Source: an uncultured SAR86 cluster bacterium (lineage in GTDB: Bacteria; Pseudomonadota; Gammaproteobacteria; Magnimaribacterales; D2472). Taken from it: DNA of 64,000 nucleotides. A model generated the notes under the pieces. The model did not search any database, had not been told where the DNA came from, and was given only the letters and a program-made list of their open reading frames with translations. This document shows positions 34,722 to 45,350 of this stretch, in pieces (position 1 is the first letter of the stretch; each line of letters begins with the position of its first letter). The stretch is from assembly GCA_902605165.1 (NCBI GenBank), contig CACLBJ010000001.1:62001-126000 (forward strand), given 5' to 3'. A program made the position numbers and the translations under genes.

Positions 34722-36018
34722 TGATTTCTCTTAATGGTTCAAAGATATTTTTACTATTTTTATTGGTCATTATTAAAATGATATCAAAATATGAGTAAAT
34801 TTTTGAGGCCGATTTAATCAAGTCATCATGGGAATTATAAATATTCCCCTTACAATTTTTAAGTATAGATTTATGATCCAGCCATAAAATCTCACTATCT
34901 AGATTATCAATAGAAAACAGTTCTTCTCCATGAAAACCTTCTGACATTGTATTAGACCCAAGCTCTATGATGTTTAGTATTTTTTTTCCGCTATATTTTT
35001 CTTCAACTGCTTCAATAGTAGATTTTATGGCTGTTGGATGATGCGCAAAGTCATCCAGTATTGTTATTCCTTTGAAAGTTCCCTTCTCTTCAAGCCTGCG
35101 AAGCACGCCACTAAAATCTTTCAGCCCGTCATAAGCAGCATCAAGATTAATTCCATAAGAAGAAGCAGAAATGATTGCTGCAGCTGCATTTAGTTTGTTA
35201 TGAGAACCATAAAAAGGTAAATCATTTATACATACTGATTTCCCATCAAATTTAATCATTGAAGAAGACGGATCAAAGCTAGCTAAGCTGGAATCACCAT
35301 TAATTTCAATAATATTTGCCCAACACCCCTCATTGATAACATCTAATGCATTTTTATCATGATTAAATAAAATGATTTTCCCACTGCTCGGTATAATTTT
35401 TAATAAATGATGAAATTGTTTTTTTATCTCATCTAAATCGTTAAATATATCTGCGTGATCAAACTCAATATTATTTATCATAAGAATATTTGGAGAGTAA
35501 TGTATAAATTTTGATCTCTTGTCAAAAAATGCAGAATCATATTCATCAGCCTCAATTATGAATATTTCATCACTGCCTATTTTTGCTGAGAATGAGAAAT
35601 CAGGTGATATGCCTCCAATGAGATAACCTACATCCTTACCGATAGACTTAAAAATTTTTGCAATCATGAAGGATGTTGTTGTTTTTCCGTGAGTCCCAGA
35701 AACAGCTATTACAAATCTATCCTTGATGATTTCACCAAGGATCTCGGGCCCAGATTTATAAGGAAGGTTTTTGTTTAAGATTTCTTCAACACATTCATTT
35801 CCACGAGAAAGTGCATTCCCAATTACATATAAATCAGCTTCAGGCAGCGAGGATGGTTCAAATCCTTTTGTTAATTCAATATCTAATTCTCTTAGTTGAT
35901 CTGACATTGGAGGATAAAAATTGTTATCTGATCCACTAACCTTATGACCGGACTCAATTAAAATTCGAGCCAATCCTCCCATAAATGTTCCGCAGATTCC
36001 TAAGATATGAATTTTCAT
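34708..36018 (-). CDS. mpl: UDP-N-acetylmuramate:L-alanyl-gamma-D-glutamyl-meso-diaminopimelate ligase
   Basis: MKIHILGICGTFMGGLARI; SGTHGKTTTSFMI; LDDFAHHPTAI. Confidence 0.95.
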   Translation of the reverse strand: MKIHILGICGTFMGGLARILIESGHKVSGSDNNFYPPMSDQLRELDIELTKGFEPSSLPEADLYVIGNALSRGNECVEEILNKNLPYKSGPEILGEIIKDRFVIAVSGTHGKTTTSFMIAKIFKSIGKDVGYLIGGISPDFSFSAKIGSDEIFIIEADEYDSAFFDKRSKFIHYSPNILMINNIEFDHADIFNDLDEIKKQFHHLLKIIPSSGKIILFNHDKNALDVINEGCWANIIEINGDSSLASFDPSSSMIKFDGKSVCINDLPFYGSHNKLNAAAAIISASSYGINLDAAYDGLKDFSGVLRRLEEKGTFKGITILDDFAHHPTAIKSTIEAVEEKYSGKKILNIIELGSNTMSEGFHGEELFSIDNLDSEILWLDHKSILKNCKGNIYNSHDDLIKSASKIYSYFDIILIMTNKNSKNIFEPLREIIEAN

Positions 36019-36075
36019 AAATACTTTTAATAATTAGAACATTTTTGCTAGCATAGTTAAATCTTTACTTAAGCT

Positions 36076-37329
36076 ATGAAAAAAAATGCTTTTTATGCTC
36101 AATCCGGTGGTGTAACTTCTGTTATTAATGCAACTGCTGCTGCAGTAATTCAGGAAGCAAGGAAATTCCCAAATCAAATAAATAAAGTTTATGCAGGAAA
36201 AAATGGAATACTTGGAGCACTGCGCGAGAACCTTATTGACACCTCTAAAGAATCAAAAAAACTAATTAATTCATTATATTGTAGGCCAGGTGGTGTATTT
36301 GGATCATGCAGATACAAACTTAGAAGCTTTGATGAAAATGCAAAAGAATATAAAAGACTTATAGAGGTTTTTAAAGCTCATGATATTGGTTACTTTTTTT
36401 ATAATGGAGGAAATGATTCTGCAGATACTGCATACAAAGTATCTCAAATAAGTAAAACTCTTGACTATGATTTGACCTGTATTGCAATACCCAAAACAGT
36501 TGATAATGATTTAGCAGTTACAGATACGTGTCCAGGATTTGGGTCAGTTGCAAAATATGTTTCGATATCGACTCAAGAAGCAAGTCTTGATGTTCAATCA
36601 ATGATGGAGAGTTCTACAAAAGTCTTCATCCTCGAAGTAATGGGAAGACATGCTGGGTGGATTGCTGGATCTTCAGCTCTTGCAAAACAAGATAAGTCTG
36701 ATGCACCTCACATAATTCTTCTTCCGGAGATTACTTTTAATCAAACTGTTTTCTTAAAAAAAGTAAAAGATACTGTGGATAAATTAGGTTACTGCGTTGT
36801 TGTAGCTTCAGAGGGAGTAAAAAATAATAAAAATAAGTTTCTTGCTGAAACTGATATAAAAGATGCTTTTGGACATGCTCAACTTGGTGGAGTTGCACCT
36901 TATTTAGCAAATCTTATTTCACAAAAACTAAAACTTAAAAATCATTGGGCAGTAGCTGATTATCTTCAAAGAAGTGCGAGACATATTTCTTCAAAAGTTG
37001 ATTTAGAACATGCTGTGGCGGTTGGAAGATATGCAGTTAAATATGCAGTTAAAGGAATGAATGGTGTCATGCCAGTAATAAAAAGAAAGAAGGCTTCGAA
37101 ATATTCTTGGAAAATAGTTCCCGCAAAACTTTCTAAAATAGCAAATGTAGAAAAGAAACTACCGAAAAGCTTTATTACAAAAGATGGCTTTGGTATAACT
37201 AAGAAAGGTTTAGATTATTTTAGTCCTTTGATTCAAGGAGAAGGACCTGTAGATTATAAAAATGGTCTTCCAAAGCTAGAAAGGCCAAAATTAATCCTTG
37301 CTAAGAAAAAACTTCCTAATTGGAAGTAG
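36076..37329 (+). CDS. pfp: Pyrophosphate-dependent 6-phosphofructokinase
   Basis: [29 protein letters not shown] motifs of PPi-type PFK. Confidence 0.9.
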   Translation: MKKNAFYAQSGGVTSVINATAAAVIQEARKFPNQINKVYAGKNGILGALRENLIDTSKESKKLINSLYCRPGGVFGSCRYKLRSFDENAKEYKRLIEVFKAHDIGYFFYNGGNDSADTAYKVSQISKTLDYDLTCIAIPKTVDNDLAVTDTCPGFGSVAKYVSISTQEASLDVQSMMESSTKVFILEVMGRHAGWIAGSSALAKQDKSDAPHIILLPEITFNQTVFLKKVKDTVDKLGYCVVVASEGVKNNKNKFLAETDIKDAFGHAQLGGVAPYLANLISQKLKLKNHWAVADYLQRSARHISSKVDLEHAVAVGRYAVKYAVKGMNGVMPVIKRKKASKYSWKIVPAKLSKIANVEKKLPKSFITKDGFGITKKGLDYFSPLIQGEGPVDYKNGLPKLERPKLILAKKKLPNWK

Positions 37330-39568
37330 ATCCAGGCCTTTCAACTGTTATTGATAAAACCCTTTTATAACCCTGAGGTAAAGATCTTCCTCTTTTTGCT
37401 CGCTCAAGTTTAAATCCTTCAAGTTCTTTAGATGAAAACGCTCTAATATTTCCATTGTCTCTTTGAATATTTAATTTAGATCCTTCACTAAATGGTTTAA
37501 CAATAGTTAATCTTTCCTTCTTTTCAACAAACTGTTTTTTAGGAATATTTATTATTTTAGTGCCTTTACCTTTTGCTAGAATGGTCAGCTCATCCAAATT
37601 AAAAATTAATAACTTCCCAAAGTTTGTAACAGCGGCTATATATTTATCATCTTGCATAATTTTTTCACAAGGAAGAATCTCAGCACCCTCAGGAACCTTC
37701 ATAAAGGCTTTACCTGTTTTCTTATTGGAGATCATATCCTCAAAGTTTGCGAGGAATCCGTATCCAGAGGTGTTAGAAATTAGAAACTTATCCTCACCTT
37801 TCCCAATGGCAACACTCATAAATTCAACTCCTGAACTAGAGGTAACTCTTCCCGTTAAAGGTTCGCCCAGACCTCTAGCAGAAGGTAGTGTATGCGCAGG
37901 CAATGTATATGTTTTTCCAAGAGCATCAATAAATACACAGGATTGATTATTTCTTCCTCGGCTAAAGTCTTTTAATTTGTCCTCACCTCTGTAGGAAAGA
38001 GTTGATGGATCTATTTCATGACCTTTGGCACTTCTAATCCAGCCTGCATTTGAAAGGACAATTGTTACAGGATCAGATGTAATGGTATCCTCCTCAGAGA
38101 ACATCTTTGCACTTGAAGACTCAATGATAGGAGAGTTCCTTCCATCTCCAAAATTTTCTTTTATTTCTTTTAACTCATTTTTAATAAAAGTTTTCAACCT
38201 TGCCTTTGAATTAAGAATCTTTTCAAGTTCTTTTTTCTCTTTTTTAAGAGCATCTCTTTCTTCTTCTAGTTTAATTTGTTCAAGTTTTGCAAGCTGTCTA
38301 AGCTTTATATCTAATATTGCATTAGCTTGTATATCAGATATTTTAAATTTTTTAGTGAGTTCTTTTTTAGGTTCATCTGACTGTCTAATGATCTTAATAA
38401 CTTTATCTAGGTCAAGATAAACAATTAATAAACCCTCTAATATATGTAATCTATCATCTACTTGATCAAGTCTATGTTCGAGTTTCCTAATTACTGTTGT
38501 TTTTCTAAATGCTACCCAGTCGCTTAGAAGATCTTTTATTGAATAAACCTTAGGTGACCCCTTTAAAGAAATTAAATTAAAGTTACCCCTATAATTTTTC
38601 TGCAAGTCTGTTGATGCATATAAATGATTCATAAGATCCTCTGCATTAACTCGATTTGATTTTAAGCTTATTACTAATCTTGTTGGTTCCTCATGATCGC
38701 CCTCATCCCTTAGGTCAACAATCATTGGGAGTTTTTTATTTATCATTTGATTGGAGATTTGCTCTAAAACTTTTGAACCAGACGCTTGATGTGGAAGGTC
38801 AGTTACAATTATGTCGTTACCTTCTTTTTTCCAAGCACACTTCATTTTGAAAGCACCTCTTCCAGTGCTATACATTTCATTTAACTCTTCTGGAGATGCA
38901 ACAATTGGAGCTTTGTTAGAAAAATCTGGTCCCTTTATATATTTAAGAATCTGATCAACGGAAGTCTTTGGGTTTTCTAAAACATGAATAGTTGCATCAA
39001 TTACCTCTGTCATATTATGTGAAGGGATATCTGTAGCCATTCCAACAGCTATACCTGTAGTTCCATTGAGTAAAATGGATGGTATTTTTGCTGGAAAGAT
39101 AATTGGTTCAAGAAGTGATCCATCAAAATTTGGCTGCCAATCTACTGTTCCTTGTTTTAACTCATTTATTAGAAGATCTGAAAATTTTGTTAGTTTTGAT
39201 TCCGTGTATCTCATTGCTGCGAAAGATTTAGGATCATCTTGCGATCCCCAATTTCCTTGGCCATCTACAAATGGATATCTGAATGAAAAATCTTGCGCCA
39301 TTAAAACCATGGCTTCATAAGCAGCACTATCGCCATGAGGATGAAATTTACCTATTACATCTCCAACAGTTCTTGCAGATTTCTTATACCTTGATGATGC
39401 ATTCAGTCCAAGTTCTGACATTGCATATAAGATCCTTCTTTGAACTGGCTTCAGTCCATCTCCAATATTAGGTAAAGCTCGGTCTAAAATGACATACATC
39501 GAATAATTGAGATATGCATTTTCTGCATATTTTTTAATGCTTTGTTTATCTAAATTTTCTTTAGTCAT
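37316..39568 (-). CDS. parC: DNA topoisomerase IV subunit A
   Basis: [39 protein letters not shown]; paired with parE. Confidence 0.95.
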   Translation of the reverse strand: MTKENLDKQSIKKYAENAYLNYSMYVILDRALPNIGDGLKPVQRRILYAMSELGLNASSRYKKSARTVGDVIGKFHPHGDSAAYEAMVLMAQDFSFRYPFVDGQGNWGSQDDPKSFAAMRYTESKLTKFSDLLINELKQGTVDWQPNFDGSLLEPIIFPAKIPSILLNGTTGIAVGMATDIPSHNMTEVIDATIHVLENPKTSVDQILKYIKGPDFSNKAPIVASPEELNEMYSTGRGAFKMKCAWKKEGNDIIVTDLPHQASGSKVLEQISNQMINKKLPMIVDLRDEGDHEEPTRLVISLKSNRVNAEDLMNHLYASTDLQKNYRGNFNLISLKGSPKVYSIKDLLSDWVAFRKTTVIRKLEHRLDQVDDRLHILEGLLIVYLDLDKVIKIIRQSDEPKKELTKKFKISDIQANAILDIKLRQLAKLEQIKLEEERDALKKEKKELEKILNSKARLKTFIKNELKEIKENFGDGRNSPIIESSSAKMFSEEDTITSDPVTIVLSNAGWIRSAKGHEIDPSTLSYRGEDKLKDFSRGRNNQSCVFIDALGKTYTLPAHTLPSARGLGEPLTGRVTSSSGVEFMSVAIGKGEDKFLISNTSGYGFLANFEDMISNKKTGKAFMKVPEGAEILPCEKIMQDDKYIAAVTNFGKLLIFNLDELTILAKGKGTKIINIPKKQFVEKKERLTIVKPFSEGSKLNIQRDNGNIRAFSSKELEGFKLERAKRGRSLPQGYKRVLSITVERPGSTSN

Positions 39569-41460
39569 TAAATCTCCGCTAAGTTGCCTTTCTTTTCAAG
39601 CCATTCTTTTCTATCTGGAGCTCTCTTTTTAGAAAGCAGCAAATCAAATACAGAATTTGCATTATCAGAACTACTTAAAGTTAGTTGAACCAGTCTTCTT
39701 GAATCAGGTTTCATAACTGTCTCTCTTAATTGAGAAGGATTCATTTCCCCAAGTCCTTTGAATCTTTGGATATCTATCTTAATTTTGGAGTTTTGTTTTT
39801 TAATTTTTTTAACGATAGATTCTTTTTCATTTTCATCGAGGGCATAAAAAACTTCTTTTGCAGCATCAATCCTATATAGCGGAGGCATTGAAACAAAGAT
39901 TTTTCCAGAGGTTACTAAATTCTTATAGTGTCTTAGAAATAATGCACATAATAAAGTCGCTATGTGCAGCCCATCTGAATCGGCATCAGCAAGAATACAA
40001 ATCTTCCCATATCTTAGGTTAGAAACATCTTCATCTCCGGGTAAAGATCCAATTGCAGTAGCAAGATCTTTAATTTCTTGAGATTTAATTATATCTGCAC
40101 TTTCTAAATCCCAGGTATTAAGAATTTTTCCTCTCAAAGGCATGATTGCCTGAAATCTTCTATCTCGGGCTTGTTTTGCTGAGCCTCCCGCTGAATCTCC
40201 CTCAACTAAAAACAACTCGCTCTCTTCAATGTTATTACAGTTACAGTCAGAAAGCTTTCCAGGAAGAGCTGGGCCTTTGAATGTTTTCTTTCTATCAACT
40301 TTTGTTGCGCTTTTAATCCTCTTTTGAGCGGCAGCAATAGCAAGATCTGCAATTTTTTCACCCTCTTCTGTATGTTGATTAAGCCAGATACTTAGAGAAT
40401 CTTTCGTTGAGGAAGAAACAAAGCTCATATGATCTTTAGAATCAAGCCTCTCTTTAGTTTGACCTGCGAACTGAGGATTCTTCAACTTCGAAGAAATGAC
40501 AAAAATACAATTAGCAAGAATATCATCGGAGTTAATTTTTATACCTTTTGGAATTAAATTCCTGTAATCACAGAATTCTTTTATTGCTTCGAGAAGACCA
40601 GATTTAAAACCATTTAAATGAGAGCCACCTAATGCAGTTGGAATTAAATTTACAAAGGTTTCTTTAAGTAAATTATTTGATACCTCTTCAGTCCAATTAA
40701 TTGCAACATCCAACGCTTGATCATCAGAAGTTTTAGAAAGAATAATAGTTTCATCAAGAAGTGTTTCATTGCAGCCTGAAAACTCATCGAGGTAGTCGCT
40801 TAGTCCCTCATCAAAAATCCATTTAATTCTCTCATTCTTTTTTTCATCAAAGTAGTCTATTTGAAGTCCTGGGCAAAGAACTGCCTTAGCCTTTAATAGA
40901 TGTTTTAAGCTCTTTTTGTTTATATTTAATGTTTCGAAGTATTGTTTATCTGGATAAAATCTAATCGAGGTTCCTGAGTTCGTAGCTCCAACATCGCCGA
41001 TTGGTTTTAAATCATTGTCTTTTTCTCCGGCAGAAAAATTTATTTCATACTCTTGTGAGTCGCGTTTAATTTTTACATTGAGTTTGGTAGATAAAGCATT
41101 TACTACAGAGACTCCAACACCATGAAGTCCTCCGGAAAAACCATAATCTTCTCCAGAGAACTTTGCCCCAGCATGTAACTTACACATAATTAATTCAACG
41201 CCTGTAAGCTTGTGCTCAGGGTGAACATCAACAGGCATACCTCTACCATTGTCTGAAACTTCAACGCTATTATCCTTGTAAAGATTTACTTTAATGCGTT
41301 TACAGTAACCTGATAAAGCTTCATCTACAGAGTTATCTAGCACTTCTTGAATAAGGTGATTTGGGCAAGAGGTATCTGTATACATACCTGGTCTTTTTTT
41401 GACGGGATCGAGCCCCGACAAAACCTCAATTGCTTTTGAATCGTAAGCCTTTTTTGACAA
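39568..41460 (-). CDS. parE: DNA topoisomerase IV subunit B
   Basis: GHKL ATPase ([14 protein letters not shown]), [15 protein letters not shown]. Confidence 0.95.
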   Translation of the reverse strand: MSKKAYDSKAIEVLSGLDPVKKRPGMYTDTSCPNHLIQEVLDNSVDEALSGYCKRIKVNLYKDNSVEVSDNGRGMPVDVHPEHKLTGVELIMCKLHAGAKFSGEDYGFSGGLHGVGVSVVNALSTKLNVKIKRDSQEYEINFSAGEKDNDLKPIGDVGATNSGTSIRFYPDKQYFETLNINKKSLKHLLKAKAVLCPGLQIDYFDEKKNERIKWIFDEGLSDYLDEFSGCNETLLDETIILSKTSDDQALDVAINWTEEVSNNLLKETFVNLIPTALGGSHLNGFKSGLLEAIKEFCDYRNLIPKGIKINSDDILANCIFVISSKLKNPQFAGQTKERLDSKDHMSFVSSSTKDSLSIWLNQHTEEGEKIADLAIAAAQKRIKSATKVDRKKTFKGPALPGKLSDCNCNNIEESELFLVEGDSAGGSAKQARDRRFQAIMPLRGKILNTWDLESADIIKSQEIKDLATAIGSLPGDEDVSNLRYGKICILADADSDGLHIATLLCALFLRHYKNLVTSGKIFVSMPPLYRIDAAKEVFYALDENEKESIVKKIKKQNSKIKIDIQRFKGLGEMNPSQLRETVMKPDSRRLVQLTLSSSDNANSVFDLLLSKKRAPDRKEWLEKKGNLAEI

Positions 41461-41545
41461 TGTTAGATACCTTTATAAGCGTTGCAACTATTTTACTCTA
41501 AGCTTAAGCAATATAAAGAAAATAATTCCTTAATGTAAAGTTTAC

Positions 41546-41574
41546 TTGACACTTTATATTGACACAGATAGCAT
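41546..41574 (+). promoter_or_regulatory. Candidate sigma70 promoter for tolC
   Basis: TTGACA (41546-41551), 17-nt spacer, TAGCAT (41569-41574), upstream of tolC start at 41609. Confidence 0.5.
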
Positions 41575-41608
41575 AAAGGTTGTTTAATGCAACCCAATTA
41601 TTATTGTT

Positions 41609-42925
41609 ATGTTTAAAAATCTGGTTTTAATATCACTTATTTCTTTGCCTTTGGCATCAGAAAACCTCTTGGATATTTATAACGAAGCTCTTGATAATGA
41701 TCCTCAATATAAATCTTCAGAATATTCTCTTTTAGCTGGTAAAGAGTTTGTTGTTCAAGGAAGAGCAGGACTTCTTCCAAATGTTACTTTGAGCGGGTCA
41801 ACAAACTGGAATGAATATTATCAATTTGATGAGTTGCAAAGTTCTTACAATAACAACTCAGTGACCGCTAGATTAACTCAACCTCTTTTTAGACTTGATT
41901 CTTGGTTTAACTTTAAAAGATCAAAGAAACTTACAGATGCTTCTGAAGCTGACTTTGCTTATGCGCAACAAAATTTAATTATTAGAACGGTAGAAAAATA
42001 TTTTGGTGTTTTGAGAGCTATTGATAATCTTAATGCTGCGATTTCAGAAGAAAAAGCAATCAAAAAGCAGCTTGACCAGATTCGACAAAGGTTTGAAGTT
42101 GGGCTTTCTGCTATTACGGAAGTTCAAGAAGCTCAATTAGCATATGATTTAAGCTTAGCAGCAAAGATTCGTTCCGAGGGTGCGCTTTTTAATGCAAGGG
42201 AAGAGCTTAATTCTTTAATAGGGAGAGAAATATTCTCTGTAGATTCCCTCAAAGCAGATATTGTTCCAGAAAATCCTAACCCTACAACTAAACAAGAATG
42301 GGTTGATATTGCTCTCAAAAATAACTATAGACTTCAAGCATCAGTACTCCGAAGGGATGCATCGCAAGATTCAGCTAGAAGCTCAGCCTCTGAGCACTTA
42401 CCAAAAATTAATATAGTTGGAACAGAGTCGGAATCAAATACTAACCAATATACATATGAAGGTTTTGAAGATTTAGGATTTCAGGCTCCTAGTGAAACAC
42501 AACGAAAGAACTATAGCCTTAGCCTTTCAATTCCGATCTCTCAAGGTGGAGCTGTCAGTTCAAGAAGAAGGCAAGCCTATGCAGAGTACAATAGATCTGT
42601 TGAAGAAACACTCTTTGCGCAGAGAACGGTGATTCAAGAAGTTAGATCTGGATTCTCAAATGTAATTACGCTTGGTGCCAATCTAAAAGCTCAAAAACAA
42701 GCTGTTGTGTCAGCTAATAGTGCACTTGAAGCAACAAGAGTCGGGTATGAAGTTGGAACAAGAAATATTGTTGATCTTCTTCAAGCCGAGAAGAATCTTT
42801 ATACCGCAGAAAAGAATCTTGCAAATGCAAAATATGACTATCTGCTCTCTGAATTAAATCTTGAATTAGCAGCTGGAACATTAAGTCCTCAAAGTATTAA
42901 TGAGATCAACGGTTATCTCAATTAA
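41609..42925 (+). CDS. tolC: TolC family outer membrane efflux protein
   Basis: Signal peptide; TolC-type repeats (IRQRFEVGLSAITEVQEAQLAYD, VGYEVGTRNIVDLLQAEKNLY). Confidence 0.95.
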   Translation: MFKNLVLISLISLPLASENLLDIYNEALDNDPQYKSSEYSLLAGKEFVVQGRAGLLPNVTLSGSTNWNEYYQFDELQSSYNNNSVTARLTQPLFRLDSWFNFKRSKKLTDASEADFAYAQQNLIIRTVEKYFGVLRAIDNLNAAISEEKAIKKQLDQIRQRFEVGLSAITEVQEAQLAYDLSLAAKIRSEGALFNAREELNSLIGREIFSVDSLKADIVPENPNPTTKQEWVDIALKNNYRLQASVLRRDASQDSARSSASEHLPKINIVGTESESNTNQYTYEGFEDLGFQAPSETQRKNYSLSLSIPISQGGAVSSRRRQAYAEYNRSVEETLFAQRTVIQEVRSGFSNVITLGANLKAQKQAVVSANSALEATRVGYEVGTRNIVDLLQAEKNLYTAEKNLANAKYDYLLSELNLELAAGTLSPQSINEINGYLN

Positions 42926-43734
42926 TGCCTGAACTTCCTGAAGTAGAAACCACCAAGAATGCTATCCTCCCTTTCAAGGGTAAAACTCTTCAACGAGTAA
43001 TTGTTAATAATCCATCTTTGCGATGGCCAGTAGATGAAAAAGCAATTAATAAAATAAAAGAAGTAAAAATATTATCCATTTCAAGGAGAGCAAAATATAT
43101 TTTTTTACATCTGGATGAAATGACAATAATAATTCATCTAGGTATGACGGGAACTTTTCGAATACAGAAGCTCGGAAGCAATGAGACAAGAAAGCATGAT
43201 CATGTTATCTTTGAGTTCAGCAAAGAAATATTAATCTTCAATGATCCTAGAAGATTTGGATCTCTTCATGTATCAAAAGATCCCCAAGATCATTTCTTAA
43301 TAAAGCATCTTGGTCCAGAACCACTTGAAGATAGCTTTAATGCAGAATATCTCTATAAAAAGATAAAGAAAGCGGGAGTGTCCACAAAAGCCTTTTTAAT
43401 GAATCAAAAGAATGTAGTTGGTATAGGAAATATCTATGCTTGCGAGATATTATTTAGCTCAGGTATTTCTCCTAAGAGAAAAATTAAATACTTGAATAAA
43501 AGTCAATGCGAAGATGTGGTCAAAAACACAAAAAGAATAATTAAAGAAGCGATAACTAGGGGGGGAACTACCCTAAAAGATTTTTACTCTGCTGATGGTA
43601 ATAAAGGTTATTTCAAGATTGAGTTAAATGTTTATGATCGAGAGAACGAAAAATGCAGAGTGTGCAATGAAAAAATCCTTAGATTTATTCAAAATCAAAG
43701 ATCAACTTTTTATTGTAAAAGCTGCCAGAACTAA
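42925..43734 (+). CDS. mutM: Formamidopyrimidine-DNA glycosylase
   Basis: MPELPEVETTKNAI N-terminus; C-terminal zinc finger CRVCNEKI...FYCKSCQN. Confidence 0.97.
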   Translation: MPELPEVETTKNAILPFKGKTLQRVIVNNPSLRWPVDEKAINKIKEVKILSISRRAKYIFLHLDEMTIIIHLGMTGTFRIQKLGSNETRKHDHVIFEFSKEILIFNDPRRFGSLHVSKDPQDHFLIKHLGPEPLEDSFNAEYLYKKIKKAGVSTKAFLMNQKNVVGIGNIYACEILFSSGISPKRKIKYLNKSQCEDVVKNTKRIIKEAITRGGTTLKDFYSADGNKGYFKIELNVYDRENEKCRVCNEKILRFIQNQRSTFYCKSCQN

Positions 43735-44213
43735 TGATTAAGTTTCGCTTTTAAAGCCATTTCAACATTTTCATGAACAAATTTTGAAATATCTCCACCT
43801 AGGCTAGCAATCTCTTTAACAAGACTCGATGATACATAAATTAGTGTGTCCTTAGGAGTTAAGAAAATACTTTCTATATCTGGAGCAAGCGATCTATTCA
43901 TTGTAGCCAGCTGAAACTCATGCTCAAAATCAGATACTGCTCTCAAACCTCTGATGATGGCACATGCATTATTTTCTCTTGCTAGATCAACTGTAAGTTT
44001 CTTTTTAAATGCCACAACCTCTATCTTTTCATTATCAGCATAAATCGAACTCACAAGGTCTAATCTTTCTTCAGAAGAAAAAAGTGGATTTTTCATATCT
44101 GTATCAGCAACACTGATAATAACTTTATCAAAAAGCACAGTTGCTCTTTCAACTATGTCCATGTGCCCAACCGTAATTGGATCAAATGAACCAGGGTAGA
44201 TTGCTACTTTCAT
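43731..44213 (-). CDS. coaD: Phosphopantetheine adenylyltransferase
   Basis: AIYPGSFDPITVGHMDIVERA; IIRGLRAVSDFEHEFQLA. Confidence 0.97.
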   Translation of the reverse strand: MKVAIYPGSFDPITVGHMDIVERATVLFDKVIISVADTDMKNPLFSSEERLDLVSSIYADNEKIEVVAFKKKLTVDLARENNACAIIRGLRAVSDFEHEFQLATMNRSLAPDIESIFLTPKDTLIYVSSSLVKEIASLGGDISKFVHENVEMALKAKLNH

Positions 44214-44261
44214 ATCAAAATAATACCTAAATTGCAGTATATTTGGAAATTACAAACAAAA

Positions 44262-45110
44262 TCAAATGCTCTCCATAATATGATCAAAAATAAATCTTGA
44301 GTTATCTTCAATAGGCTTTTCTACATCTCTGTAATATATGAAACAATCTGCTTGTTCTGAAATCTTTGTTAATTTTTTTAAACTAACTGCGTCTGCATCA
44401 CTCTTTCGATACGCATAAGTGAATAAATATTTAAATGCATCTGATGGTGAAACTTTTATAATATTTCTTTTCTTATTTGAATCAAGAAAATATATCGCTT
44501 TTAATTTAGTTTTTTTATTACTTATATACCTATTTTCCAATTTGTATAGTGACCTTTGTCTGGAATCTTTTTTCAGATAAATCCTTTCAATTGGTTTTAA
44601 AGTCTCAACTAGATTAGTTTCATCAGATTTAACCCAATCTGAAAAATTATGAATATGCATATCTTTAACAACGCAAAGATCCTCTGTTAATAACTTAAAG
44701 CCCTTGTTTACAAGGGATAAGGCAATTGAAGATTTTCCTATTCCCGACTTTCCAATAAAAGAGAAGCCGAGGTCATTTTCTGTCACCGCGCTTCCATGCA
44801 GTACTTGAAAATCATTATTCTGCAACAAGTATCCCAAAGGAACGCCTAAAACACTGTTGGCTGCCTCACTATATCTGTTATCTTTTATTGAGATATAAAT
44901 CTTTTGGTAAGTTATTTTAAACATGTTATGGTGCAAATCTTTGAATAAAATATTGTCCCCTTCGATAATCTCAATAGTTTTATCAGAGATTTGAATATTA
45001 TTTTTTAATATTATTTCAAAATCAGGTTTTTCAAAATCTATCTCCTTCAGGATCGGAAGTCTAACTTGTGATAAAAGATTAAATCCGCAGATTTGATATT
45101 TGTAGGACAT
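44262..45110 (-). CDS. HPr kinase-like protein of lasso peptide cluster (putative precursor serine kinase)
   Basis: FIGKSGIGKSSIALSLVNKGFKLLTEDLCVV P-loop and HprK-like region; next to lasso biosynthetic genes. Confidence 0.85.
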   Translation of the reverse strand: MSYKYQICGFNLLSQVRLPILKEIDFEKPDFEIILKNNIQISDKTIEIIEGDNILFKDLHHNMFKITYQKIYISIKDNRYSEAANSVLGVPLGYLLQNNDFQVLHGSAVTENDLGFSFIGKSGIGKSSIALSLVNKGFKLLTEDLCVVKDMHIHNFSDWVKSDETNLVETLKPIERIYLKKDSRQRSLYKLENRYISNKKTKLKAIYFLDSNKKRNIIKVSPSDAFKYLFTYAYRKSDADAVSLKKLTKISEQADCFIYYRDVEKPIEDNSRFIFDHIMESI

Positions 45111-45199
45111 TTTAATTTATGGGTATCATTTCATATAGCTTTCAGCAATATAAAATTAAATACTATTAGAAAGGTATTATAGGGCTAATAAAGCTAGAT

Positions 45200-45331
45200 T
45201 TATGAAGAAGATAGGATTTCTTCAGTTCCAGGAAAACTGTCGCCAGTTCCGCCCACTAAAACATCTTTAATAATGTCTTTGGCCAGGCCAAGCTCTTTGA
45301 TTTCTGGCGATGTGTAAGTTTTTCTGTCCAT
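45200..45331 (-). CDS. Putative lasso peptide precursor, 43 aa: MDRKTYTSPEIKELGLAKDIIKDVLVGGTGDSFPGTEEILSSS
   Basis: Translated by hand; not in the ORF track. Leader-like YxxPxIxxxG motif; acceptor Asp/Glu downstream; C-terminal SSS; lies between cyclase and kinase genes. Confidence 0.8.
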   Translation of the reverse strand: MDRKTYTSPEIKELGLAKDIIKDVLVGGTGDSFPGTEEILSSS

Positions 45332-45350
45332 AAGGTGAAAGATACACAGT

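Noticed and set aside
37560-38420. Plus-strand ORFs of 128 and 131 aa (37560-37946, 38025-38420)
   Set aside because: Antisense to parC coding sequence, no domain features; mirror-frame artefacts
45121-45180. 16-codon plus-strand ORF (ATGGGTATC...) in the gap between kinase and precursor
   Set aside because: Wrong strand, too short, no leader-like motif
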